64,000 bases of DNA, taken from assembly GCA_002914845.1 (NCBI GenBank), contig JXTC01000167.1, positions 564,746-628,745 on the forward strand. The letters run 5' to 3'. Shown in pieces: positions 54,644 through 64,000 of this stretch. The DNA is from Trema orientale. Taxonomy: Eukaryota; Streptophyta; Magnoliopsida; Rosales; Cannabaceae. The position numbers and the translations under genes are program-made. Every line of letters begins with the position of its first letter. The stretch's first letter is position 1. The notes beneath the pieces are model-generated. The model searched no databases. It worked only from the letters and a program-made list of their open reading frames with translations, and was not told where the DNA came from.

Positions 54644-54850
54644 AGCCGAACGTTAAAACCGCCCCAGTCCCTCTTGTTTTCTCTCTCTCTCTCTCATCGG
54701 GATTTAACAATTTCCGTTTCCCGGCGATTTTCTCAGGAAACAAACAACCCAACAAAACCCTACGATCTTTTCCAATTCGCTCCAAAGACCTCGAATCCTC
54801 TCCAAGAAAGAGATAGGGAGAGACTGATCTGAAGAGTGTGGCTCCGGTTC

Positions 54851-56069
54851 ATGGTGTGCGCAGGTGAGAGACAGCGAGTGTTGAAGTCGTCGTCGCCGGT
54901 TTCCATGGCGGTGGGTCCGGAGAGAACGAAGCCTCTCCACAATTTCGATTTGCCGTGCCTCAAGTGGGGGAGCCAGAGGTACCTCCGGTGCCTGAGAGTG
55001 GACGGCGGCGGCGGCGGAATTGATCGGCGATCTGATGTTCCGAGATTCGAGAGCTCTTTGATCAATCGCCGGCGGGAATCGGAGCCGGAGAGGCGGAAGA
55101 TTCGGATTCCGAGACCCGTGATGGAGAACAACAACAACAACAACGATAACGGCAACGACGACGGGATCGCGGCCATGCGCCAGAAAATCCTGCTGGAGCT
55201 CAAAACGAAGGCGATTGCGATGAGCGACCGGATTTTACGGGAGGAAGTGGTGGACGGAGACGGTGGTGGCGCCGACGCCGAGGCAGGGGAGCAATCTGCT
55301 GCGGCCGTGTTGGAGTCGAGGCCGTGGAATCTCCGGACGAGGAGGGCCGCGTGTAAGGCCCCTGTTAGCGGAGGAGGAGCTAAGAGCTCGGGAATTGAGG
55401 AGCGGAGGAGGAGCAATTACTCGCCGCCGAGGAGTGAAGCGGCGAACGGGGTGAAGTCGCCGAGGCTGGTCAGAGCGTTGGTGTCGGAGAAGAAGAAAGA
55501 GAGGGCCAGATTCTCGGTGGCTCTCTCCAAGAAAGACATCGAGGATGATTTTATGGAGCTTTTGGGCCGCCGGCCCCGTCGCCGGCCCAAGAAGCGGCCC
55601 AAGCACATTCAGAACCTATTGGACGTAAGTCAATCGTCGTCGACGACGACGACGACGAGGAGTCCTTTTTTATTTTTTATTTTTTTTTTCTGATTCTGAT
55701 TTTGATTGATTTTTTTTTTTTTTCTTTTGACAAAATTTGCAGCCTCTGTTTCCGGGTTTGTACTTGAACGAGATAACAACCGCTACGTACAGAGTTCCTG
55801 AGGCCCCTGAAACCGGCAAGGTAATTAATTCCCTTCTTGCTTCGATTTATAACAACTAAAAGTGTTTGAATTTCATAGTTAATGACCCTTTAGACTCGGC
55901 CGATTTATGTGATCAAATTTCGGTTCTTTCATTATTTGCCCAGATTTTCTTTAACAAAATACTGCATATATATATATATTGCTCCTAGTTGCTTCATGGG
56001 TATCTTTTGTTTTAGTTTTTAAGCTTAACATTTTGGTGATTTTTGGTTTTTTAATTTTTGCAGAGGTAG
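54851..56069 (+). CDS. DUF1639 family protein
   Basis: Three exons: 54851-55624, 55743-55820 and 56064-56069. The last codes only for a final Arg and the stop. The product has 285 residues. The first ATG in the leader is 54851. ATG 54905 (MAVGPERTKPLHNFDLPCLK) gives the start more typical of the family as I recall it, so the true start is one of these two. The N-terminal block KPLHNFDLPCLKWGSQRYLR is a family hallmark. The C-terminal DUF1639 domain (about residues 215-284) reads RFSVALSKKDIEDDFMELLG, then a basic RRPRRRPKKRPK patch, then LDPLFPGLYLNEITTATYRV. The middle is low complexity (Asn and Asp repeats, Gly runs, Arg-rich). The basic patch suggests a nuclear protein. The family function is unknown. 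Confidence 0.88.
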
Positions 56070-58130
56070 CAATGCTGGCCTCTAATGGAAGTTGTAAGGC
56101 TTTGTGGTCTCTGACTGTGGTGACTTTGTGGCGCTAATTAGTGGGGGTATATACCGCACCATCATAGTGACATGGGAATTTGATGACAGTGTTGAGTCCT
56201 ATGAAAAACTTTGGGGTGAATGTTCAGTTGCTTTTAAATGCTAATTTTGTTTATTAATTATATTCATTTTTCTTTCTACTCTTCTGAATAATTGTATAAA
56301 GAAAGCATGGTTTTTGTATTGAAGAGAATGGTTCTTTTACGTGCTTGATTTTGTGACTAACCTTTTATTCAAGTTGCATTTATCAATATTACTTAATTTT
56401 GACATCGTTGTTTTATGTCCTTGTGTTTTTAAGCTCTGAAGAAAAAATGCACACTCAGCCACACTATTCAGCTACAATTTTGGGAATCTTGTGCTGTTTT
56501 GCCTTGCACTAATTTGACATAGTGAACATTCTGCTCGTGTAGTATGGGAATGTGGTTGTGATTTTAGTTCAATTTATTCCTTTCTCTTCTAGAAATTCTG
56601 CACTAATTACGCTATGCTTCTTAGAACATGAATCAAGCTACTCAAATACTTGCAAGATTAATGTCTATTCCTGGTTCTTGGTCTACTGGAGCGACATTTG
56701 ATTTTTGAGGTGTTATGTCCAAACTTTTGCTTCTTGACTGGACTACTGAGATTGATGGGCAAAACTAGTTATCGAAACTATGCTGTTAACCAGTATATGT
56801 TTGCCTCAACAAAAGTTTAGCTTTTGTAACTTACAAAAGAAGTTCATTATTGTGCAATGATTTACCCCTCCCTTTCCTGCTGCGTACTTTTCCGCAAAAA
56901 TGAATACAAGAGATGATTCTTATCAATATTCTCTGTTGAGTAGAGAATCAGATCGTTGTATGAATCTACCATGGGATAAATCTCTGTTCAATTCTTCTTG
57001 CTAAAGTTACATTTTCTTGTCTTGGCTTTCATGATGTTGGTTTTAACAAGTGCTCCATTTGAAAAGAGCTTTTCACAGTTTGGTCCGTGATTCCTATATA
57101 TTACTGAAATAAGTAGTTAAACTGGTTTTTTGACGGCTTCTGTTTGGATAGGCATCTGTTCTTCATTTACTCTTTTGGTACATGGAAAAAATATATTCTA
57201 TAGCCTTTCAATTGGACTGCCCTGCAAGTAAAGGTACCTAGAGACCTAAATGAACAGGTTTTCTTTGTTCTGGTTTGGGTGGAGATTTCTTTGCAGCCAG
57301 TACCATTTGTTCCTGTAATAAACTGCTTTTATATTTCGTTTGTCACCTAATGATCCTGAATTATTAGCTGGATGAGACTTAAATGAAAAACCTCGACTTG
57401 TGATGTAGTTCGAGAAATTTTGCTGTTGGGTAATAATCATTTGCTTGTCTGGTTCTGGTGAAAAATGCTCTCACTTGAACTAAGCATACTATATATAAAA
57501 TGGGATTCATTTATAAGGTTTGAATCTTGGGATTTGGCGATTTGCCCTGGCTAAATAGTTTTAATTTTTAAGGATCCTCAACCTGAACGGAACCTGTTTA
57601 TAGCAGTCTTGTTTCTTCAATGCAGAATGATTGGCTAGATTTGAATCTTGCGACTTGCGAGTATTTTGGAATACAATTATTTTCAAGCTTTAGAATCCTG
57701 ATATCTCCCACTTTTTTTGACTTTCCAATTTCCATAGTTCAACAAGGCACGCCCCTTTTTTTTGAAAAAAAAAAAATATTTTTCTTAAAATTAACCCTCG
57801 TTGTCATGTCACATATGTAAAATTACTTGGATATCTTATTCCTAACAAATTTTAAAATACATAATTTCTCAACAGACCGATTCTATCTCTCTCTGCCATT
57901 CCGATCGATTTTCGACTGGTGGCCAGAACTGGTCAAAAAAATTAAACTAGGACCGAATCACCGGTCGAAAAATTTTGACCCAAGTCAAACATGGTCAACT
58001 ACCTTCTTGGTATCGTCTTCTTCACTTTTATCTTTTTTGACTTGTCAAAAATTTTCGACTCATGTCGAGTTTTCAGTAATTTTAGAATTTCAAAATTTTT
58101 ATTAAATGAAAATCCTAGTTTTGTAAATAA
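56070..58130. other. DUF1639 3' flank and intergenic DNA
   Basis: 56070-56330 is probably the 3' UTR. The rest to about 57650 is of moderate AT content and resembles a long 3' region or decayed non-coding DNA. No frame longer than about 90 codons matches anything that I know. Confidence 0.45.
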
Positions 58131-58159
58131 TTTATAGTTTGTCATTTTTTCATCACATA

Positions 58160-59085
58160 CTTTAAAGAAAATTATCACTAAAATACCTTTTGTTTTTAAA
58201 AAAATGTAAAAAAAAAAAAACCATGTATATTTGAAAATTTAAAATTAGTACCTTCTATTTGAGGGAAATTATCACTAAAATACTCTTTGTTTTAGAAAAG
58301 TATAAAAAAAAAAGCCCTTGTATTATTAAAAATTCAAAATAAATACCTTCTATTCTGAATTATCTTATCATTTGCTACTTTTGACTGTTAAATGCTTCAA
58401 AAAAAATTAGTAAAAATAATATTTTATCTCTTATTATATTATTTTAAGACACATATTACACTTGAAAATGAAGGGATCGAAAATATATATAGTCTTAAAC
58501 TTCTTTTTTAAAAAAAAAAAAAAAAAAACTCTTCCCTCTATTGTTACAGAACAAATCCAGAAAAGAATAAAAAATCTAAAATTTTTGAAATAAAAAATTC
58601 TTCCCTTCATAGTTGCAGCGCAAATCCAGAAAAGAAAAACAAAATCCAAAACTTTCAAAAATTTCGAAAGTGACAAAGTTCTGAAAATTTTAGATTTTTT
58701 TTTCTTTTCTGGATTTGTGCTGCAACTATGAAGGGAAGATTTTTTTTTGTTTTTTAAGAGGCTTTAAACTATATATATATTCTCTCTCACTTCATTTTCA
58801 AGTATGATGTGTGCCTCAAAATAATGTAATAAGAGTTCATTTTACTAATTTTTTTGAAGCCTTTTTTCAGTTGAAAGTAGCAAATGATATGATAATTCAA
58901 ATAGAAGGTATTTATTTTGAGTTTTTAATAATACAAAGGTTTTTTTCTACACTTGTTTAAAACAGAGGGTATTTTAGTGATAATTTTTCTTAAATTGAAG
59001 GTATTTATTTTGAATTTCTAAAAATACAAGGTGTTTTTCACACTTTCTTAAAAAGGAGGGTATTTCAGTAATAGTTACTATTTAT
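58160..59085. mobile_element. Large foldback element (~0.9 kb inverted repeat)
   Basis: Almost the whole segment is two facing arms. Left: AAATTATCACTAAAATACC, AAATACCTTCTATTCTGAAT and AATCCAGAAAAGAAAAAC. Right: GGTATTTTAGTGATAATTTT, ATTCAAATAGAAGGTATTTA and TTTTCTTTTCTGGATTTGTG. The loop near 58640-58680 is short. Within each arm the ACCTTCTATTT...TATCACTAAAATA motif itself occurs twice. Transcripts would form a long hairpin. It is non-coding. Confidence 0.75.
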
Positions 59086-59546
59086 CTATATCTCATATCA
59101 ATTTGCCTATGGAGCTTATAGAAATATGACCAAAATTTGAGCCCAATTTAAGTAAATGTCCTTTTGTCAAATATTATAGCAAAATGTCTGGTATATATGT
59201 TTATATACCAAGTGTAAAATTTTATATACCAAGTACAAAAAATTATATACCCAGTATGTTTCAGTACAATAGCTGAAATTAGTAGATATGTTTATCTACT
59301 AAGTGTAAAAATATATGCACCTGGACATTTAGCTATAAAATTTAAAAAGTGGACATCTACTTAATCAAATTTGAATTATTGATCATCCACCTAAATTTCT
59401 CTTTGCGTATTATCAACCCACAAGTTGCAAGGATAATGGATCTTGGTGCATAGAAACGGGCCAAATGGCCCGATACTCTGACATGGGAAGCCTCCGTCTC
59501 CAGCCCACTTTTGGAAATAGATGTGAAACATGTAGAAATATACGCC

Positions 59547-59930
59547 TAGTATCCGTTTTTTAAAACTTTTTTCATAAATATCCATTTTTAATTTTTCTTT
59601 CAAACATACTCATTTTTATAGTCCATATTTCATATACAAAATATGAGTAGTCTATATTTACAATGTAAATTTTATCCATGAGGTACATATTTCATGTGTA
59701 AAATATGAACGGTATACATTTTAAAACGTGTGCCAATTTTTAATATAATTTTTATTCATGAAATATAGACCATCGTATATATTTAATGCATAAAATATAT
59801 AGCGTGTGTAAAACAGTGATGGTCTATATTTCTCCAAAAAAGGTATCAAAACGGGTATTTATGAAATAAAATAAAAAACGGATATTTATGAAAATATAAT
59901 TTTAAAAACAGGTATTTATGAACTTTTCGA
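59547..59930. mobile_element. AT-rich inverted-repeat element, family R2, copy 1
   Basis: The left arm AGTATCCGTTTTTTAAAA plus ATCCATTTTTAATTTTTCTT is mirrored by AAATAAAAAACGGATATTTA and TTTTAAAAACAGGTATTTAT. The centre carries repeated TTTACAATGTAAA and CATGTGTAAAATATG phrases. Related copies are at 59972-60290 and 61216-61550, and an inner part lies inside Helitron A (34375-34600). Confidence 0.6.
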
Positions 59931-59971
59931 GTAATTTAGCCCAAACTTTAATAGGACTACTTTCATAAAGT

Positions 59972-60290
59972 GGAAAAGTACATAGATACCTGTTTTTAAA
60001 AGTATATTTTCATAGATACCCATTTGATTTTTATTTCACAAATACTCTTTTTATGCTATTTTTAGAGATATATATACCATAAATATTTTACACATGAAAG
60101 GTTTCATAGATATAAATTTTCATTGTAAATGTAAACTATAGGTAAGAATTTACATTATAAACATATACCATACATATTATCCACATATAATGTATATCCA
60201 AAAAAAAGATATTTTTTAAATGAATTAAGAAAGCGATATTTGTGGAATATAAAGCACAAAAATGGGTACTACACGTAAATTTTTCTTCTC
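59972..60290. mobile_element. Family R2, copy 2
   Basis: The left arm GATACCTGTTTTTAAAAG plus ATACCCATTTGATTTTTATT faces a right arm GGAATATAAAGCACAAAAAT GGGTACT. The centre has TTTCATTGTAAATG and AATTTACATTATAAAC. It is more diverged than copy 1. Confidence 0.55.
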
Positions 60291-60509
60291 AAAGGGAGGT
60301 TCTAAAGCTATCATATGGTTGTCTTCCCCCTGAGTGGATCATCTTGTTGTCTTTGTACATTTACAAAATTAAATTATGTCAATTATAACAAGATCAATAC
60401 AAAAAAAAATTACCTCAACATCATATAGCTCAAGATTGTGCCAAACTTGTATTTCATAAATTAAAACAAAAAAATTAAGTTTTTCTAAAATTTATTACTA
60501 TGATTATAG

Positions 60510-60876
60510 AGCTCTTTTGGGATAGCTTTTACTTATACTTTTATGTAGTAGAAGAAAAGAAGTTAAATTCATAGCTTTTAGTATACTATTTTGATGATAT
60601 ATTTGAAATTTTGATTTGAGGATCTAAATGACATTTTTTTGTCATGTATTAAAATAAAGCTAAATATGAAAATATAAATTTTCATTAAAACTCAAAAAAA
60701 AAATTCATATATTTTTCAAAGCTCTTTCTAAAGAAGCCACACTCGTTTAGCTTTCTCTGAAAGAGCTTTCAGAGCCCAAAAATTCTCTTAATATTTTACC
60801 GAAACAGGCTCAGAACTTGTTTCTGGGCTCAGAAAGCTAAAAAATAATTTCTAAAATCCATGCCAAACAGGCCCAT
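60510..60876. mobile_element. TIR element ending CCAAACAGGCCC
   Basis: The left end GAGCTCTTTTGGGATAGCTT and right end ATCCATGCCAAACAGGCCC are degraded inverted repeats of the same kind as in the element at 62367-62556. Subterminal AAAGCTCTTTC and GAAAGAGCTTTC are also inverted. It is non-coding. Confidence 0.5.
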
Positions 60877-61215
60877 AAAGCCACTCTATACATATTTCTC
60901 CCATTCTTATAACTCTGCTGTAAGAATTAGAAAGAGTAAAAAGAAAAGTAAAAAAACTGCATTGTCAGTTTCTCATCCTTGTATGCAGAGGTGAAATCTC
61001 AGATCAAGTTGAAAAGATACAAGTAGTCAAAAGCAAAATGAAATCCTTTTTTTTTAAAATAAAAAATAAAAAAATTATGTCTTAATTTGTGTCCTCCCAT
61101 TAGAATAATGCCACGTCATTTAAAAAGTTGAAAGGCTTACTTAACTGTTTATGATTGAATCCAAATTGATTCCTTCAGTATTACTTTAACCTTCATTAGG
61201 AAGCGTCATAAAAAG

Positions 61216-61550
61216 GGAAAAGTTCATGAGTACCCCTTTTCTTAAGCACATTTACATAAGTACCCGTTTTAATTTTTCCTTCACAAATGTCTGTTTTTAG
61301 ACCTTTTTTTTGAGAAATGTGTACCACATATATTTTACATTGCAAAATATATACCATAGATATAAATTTACACTATAAATGTAAAGTATAGGTAAAAATT
61401 CATATTGTAAATGAATATCACACAAAGTTTACACATAAAATGTATACTTAAAAACGAGTATTTTTGAAAGAAAAATAAAATGGATACTTTTGAAATAAAA
61501 TGCATAAAAACGAGTATTGAGTGTAAATTTCTATCATGAAAAGTCATTTC
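61216..61550. mobile_element. Family R2, copy 3
   Basis: The left arm GTACCCGTTTTAATTTTTCC faces a right arm of AAAAACGAGTATTTTTGAAA and GCATAAAAACGAGTATTG. The centre holds TTTACACTATAAATGTAAAG. It has the same layout as the other R2 copies. Confidence 0.55.
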
Positions 61551-62186
61551 GGCCCAAATTATTCCTAGTCAGGTCCAAATTCCAACCAAAAGTTATAACT
61601 TTGGGCTGTCGGTTCGAAACTTTGGACTTCGTAAATAAAATACGCCCGTTTTGGGCTTTCTATTCAAAACTCTAGAGTTCGTAAAATAAGGAGTAAATAG
61701 CTGTTTTTTTCAGATCAATTTGAAAGATGGCCTTTGTTTTACACCTATTTAGACCGTTTTATAATTTTATTTTGATGAATAGCCGTTTTTTGTTGATTTA
61801 CATTTTACAAAGTAAATCAAGTTTTTGAAAAATAAATGAATTTTCAATAAATAAATTATTAATATATTTTGATATACTAAATATGAAAAATAATCATTTT
61901 TCAAATAATTTTCAAAATGACTATGTTTTAACAGTGTTAGAAAAATGGCCATTTTGCAAACTATGGTCCAAAATTCGGCTATTTTGCGGAAAAAAGAAAA
62001 CCCTAAAATAAAATATGTCCATTTTAATACTTTTGGTTTACGGGGAAATAAGGATGAATACCTACTTTATTAAAATGTTTGTTTTATACGGTCTTTTTTT
62101 TTATATATTTTTTTTGTTTTACGATGCAAAAGGGTAATATAACTTTTAGTATCTTTTTTTTTTTCTCCACTATCAATGTTCAGTTT

Positions 62187-62233
<47 letters not shown>

Positions 62234-62366
62234 CTGAGGATTGTTAAAATAGATACTTTTTGATCGTTACTCTCTCATTCTCACTTCTTGATATGGGAAT
62301 TTCACTATCTAGTTTTCTACTTTATAACAAATCATAGTTGAATATACATCTCAAAAAGTGACAATT
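61551..62366. other. Intergenic with an (AT)n microsatellite
   Basis: AT-rich. An uninterrupted (AT)n run of about 20 units lies at 62189-62229. No gene is seen. Confidence 0.6.
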
Positions 62367-62556
62367 GGGCCCGTTTGGCACAGCTTTCAAAGATCTTTTA
62401 GGGCTCAAAAGATCTTTTAAGAGTGTTTGGATGAATTTTTAGAAGATTTTTTTATACCCAAAAGATCTTTTTAAAGAAGCATGGACCTACCATCTTTTTT
62501 AGGAAGATCTTTTTATACTTTTACTTCAAGAAGTAAAAGTTATCCCAAACAGGCCC
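62367..62556. mobile_element. 190-bp MITE
   Basis: The left end GGGCCCGTTTGGCACAGCTT and right end AAAAGTTATCCCAAACAGGCCC are inverted over the outer 12-13 bases. Several AAAGATCTTTT palindromes fill the middle. The ends resemble hAT- and Harbinger-type plant MITEs. The flanks show no clean duplication, so I leave the class open. Confidence 0.6.
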
Positions 62557-64000
62557 AATAGTGTCAGCCCTTATATTATTATTATTTTTAGTTCTTCATT
62601 ATATTTTGTATTCTTCATCTTTTTCCCCCCTTTCTTTTGCCTTTTCTTTTGAATTCTGTTTTCAATCTTGTTTTTAGTTAAATATTTTTAGGCAATAATT
62701 TGTTAGGATAATAAAAAATATCATGACTTTTGACTTTTCTGCAAAAACTAGTCAGAGTTTTGATTTCCGTTAATTAATATCTGACATTGAAAATCTCTAG
62801 AAATATGCACATGAGCGAGTAAAAAGGCTGAAATATCACTTATAAACTTATTGAAAATATTTAGACATTAATTATTTCAGATATTTTTTTTTGGAATTTC
62901 CATTTTTTCATTTTAAATTAAAACTAAAGCAAAAAAACTAATCAGTTCGAAATATTTTTAATTGATTAATGATGGACTGTTTGGTCTTTTTACGGTTAAA
63001 ATCACTTAATTAGCATGTGCAGGGTACCCATTTGTAGACATTTAAAATGTCATGGAATTAATTTGTAGAAATTAAATGTTATGTTAGTATTTTTTTAGAA
63101 AAGTCGAAAATCAAAGCATTTTTGTCTCATTATCCCTAGTTTGTTTTGTTTCTTAATTAAAACTAATTGGTACAAACAAAATGAAAATTAAGTGTTTGTC
63201 AATATCCATTCACGTTATTTGGTTCATATTTCTATCATAAAATGATATTTTTTTTCTAATTTTTAGCCAGTTACTAAGGTTATCAAAAATATTTATTTTT
63301 ACCATTTGAATTATGAACGTAGGCTAAATTTACATAGTTTAAGTATTTGTCTAAATACCAAGCTCTTTGTGGGCCTCATAGTCTGATGAGTGACTCAGTA
63401 GATGTCCTATGGTGACCCATTTAGTTACCATAGGATATCCTATTAGTTACAGACAGTAAATTACCTATGGCAATTGAGTAATGGTTGGAGTTAGTCATTC
63501 CACACGAGAATGTAATTAAATAAATAAAATAAAATAAAAACAGATCTAGGATATTACCATGGTATTCTACTTGATAAACTATAGTGCATGGGGATATCGA
63601 ATGGGAATGGAAATGGAATTTAGCATTCTTACCAAATTACATGAGGTATTAATGAAATTCAAAGGTGAGAGTTGTGCATTCCTTATTGGAAAAAGAATAA
63701 TAATAGAAAAAAGTTTGAAAAAACTATGAAGTTGCCATAGGTATTCTACGAGGTTACCTATGATATACGACAAATAATGAAAAAACATGCTTAGCAATTA
63801 ATTTTATTAGAAAATGTAATAAATAAATATAAATATATATATTTTATAATTGCTAAGTATGTGTCGTAATGTAATTAAATTAAATATATAATTGCTAAGC
63901 ATGTGTCGTAATATTTTACAATGTCGAAAAAAATGTAATAAATAAAATATTTTATAATATTTATATTTTATAAATATAAATATATTTTATAATTTTATTA
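62557..64000. other. Intergenic to the window end
   Basis: AT-rich, with no gene. Near 63400-63480 and 63730-63780 the phrases TACCATAGGATA, ACCTATGG and CCATAGGTATTCTA face each other. At 63850-63930 the phrase AATTGCTAAGYATGTGTCGTAAT occurs twice. These may be the edge of a repeat running beyond the window. Confidence 0.5.

Noticed and set aside
54836-54850. Start of the DUF1639 frame at 54836
   Set aside because: The codon there is GTG. The first ATG in frame is 54851, with 54905 as the alternative.
54760-55416. 218-codon minus-strand frame
   Set aside because: It is a shadow of DUF1639 exon 1, caused by GC-rich low-complexity codons.

Overview
The window is nuclear DNA of a flowering plant, most likely a core eudicot. 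Genes are split by GT..AG introns, intergenic DNA is AT-rich, and plant-type transposable elements are common (hAT, Tourist-like and other MITEs, Helitrons, a tRNA-derived SINE, Ty1/Copia remnants). Two N runs and a single N show it is a draft assembly. There is no sign of a prokaryotic or organellar origin.

Layout. 1-8 kb: intergenic, with a SINE, a clean non-autonomous hAT element and two copies of a MITE family. 8.1-10.2 kb: a three-exon CCT-motif gene (+). 13.8-17.3 kb: a six-exon RNase P/MRP subunit Rpp30 gene with a long plant-type C-terminal extension (-). 18.0-19.2 kb: a fragment resembling a mitochondrial ribosomal protein L7/L12 gene and a decayed copy of the histone H4 core promoter. 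21.5-21.8 kb: an intact histone H4 gene (+). 22.8-28.6 kb: an eight-exon ER-type Ca2+-ATPase (-), convergent with H4. 32.6-33.1 kb: a one-exon DUF761 gene (-). 34.0-37.1 kb: three Helitrons joined head to tail. 41.4-46.5 kb: a broken Copia element with a separate LTR inserted in it. 46.5-54.5 kb: MITEs, inverted-repeat elements and AT-rich DNA. 54.8-56.1 kb: a three-exon DUF1639 gene (+). 56.1-64 kb: AT-rich DNA with foldback and MITE-like repeats and no gene that I can support.

How the genes relate. They are separately promoted housekeeping or regulatory genes, not an operon. The order CCT - RPP30 - H4 - ECA matters, because from memory Arabidopsis keeps CCT/RPP30/H4 together on chromosome 5 and H4/ECA pairs on chromosome 1. 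The window therefore looks like a less fractionated form of one ancestral block. The most notable regulatory signal is a perfect ER stress element (CCAAT-N9-CCACG) overlapping a CCACGTCATC bZIP site upstream of the ER Ca2+ pump. The same 10-mer occurs upstream of the CCT gene and inside the type I element of the H4 promoter. I found no undescribed multi-gene system. The most unusual structure is the Helitron array.
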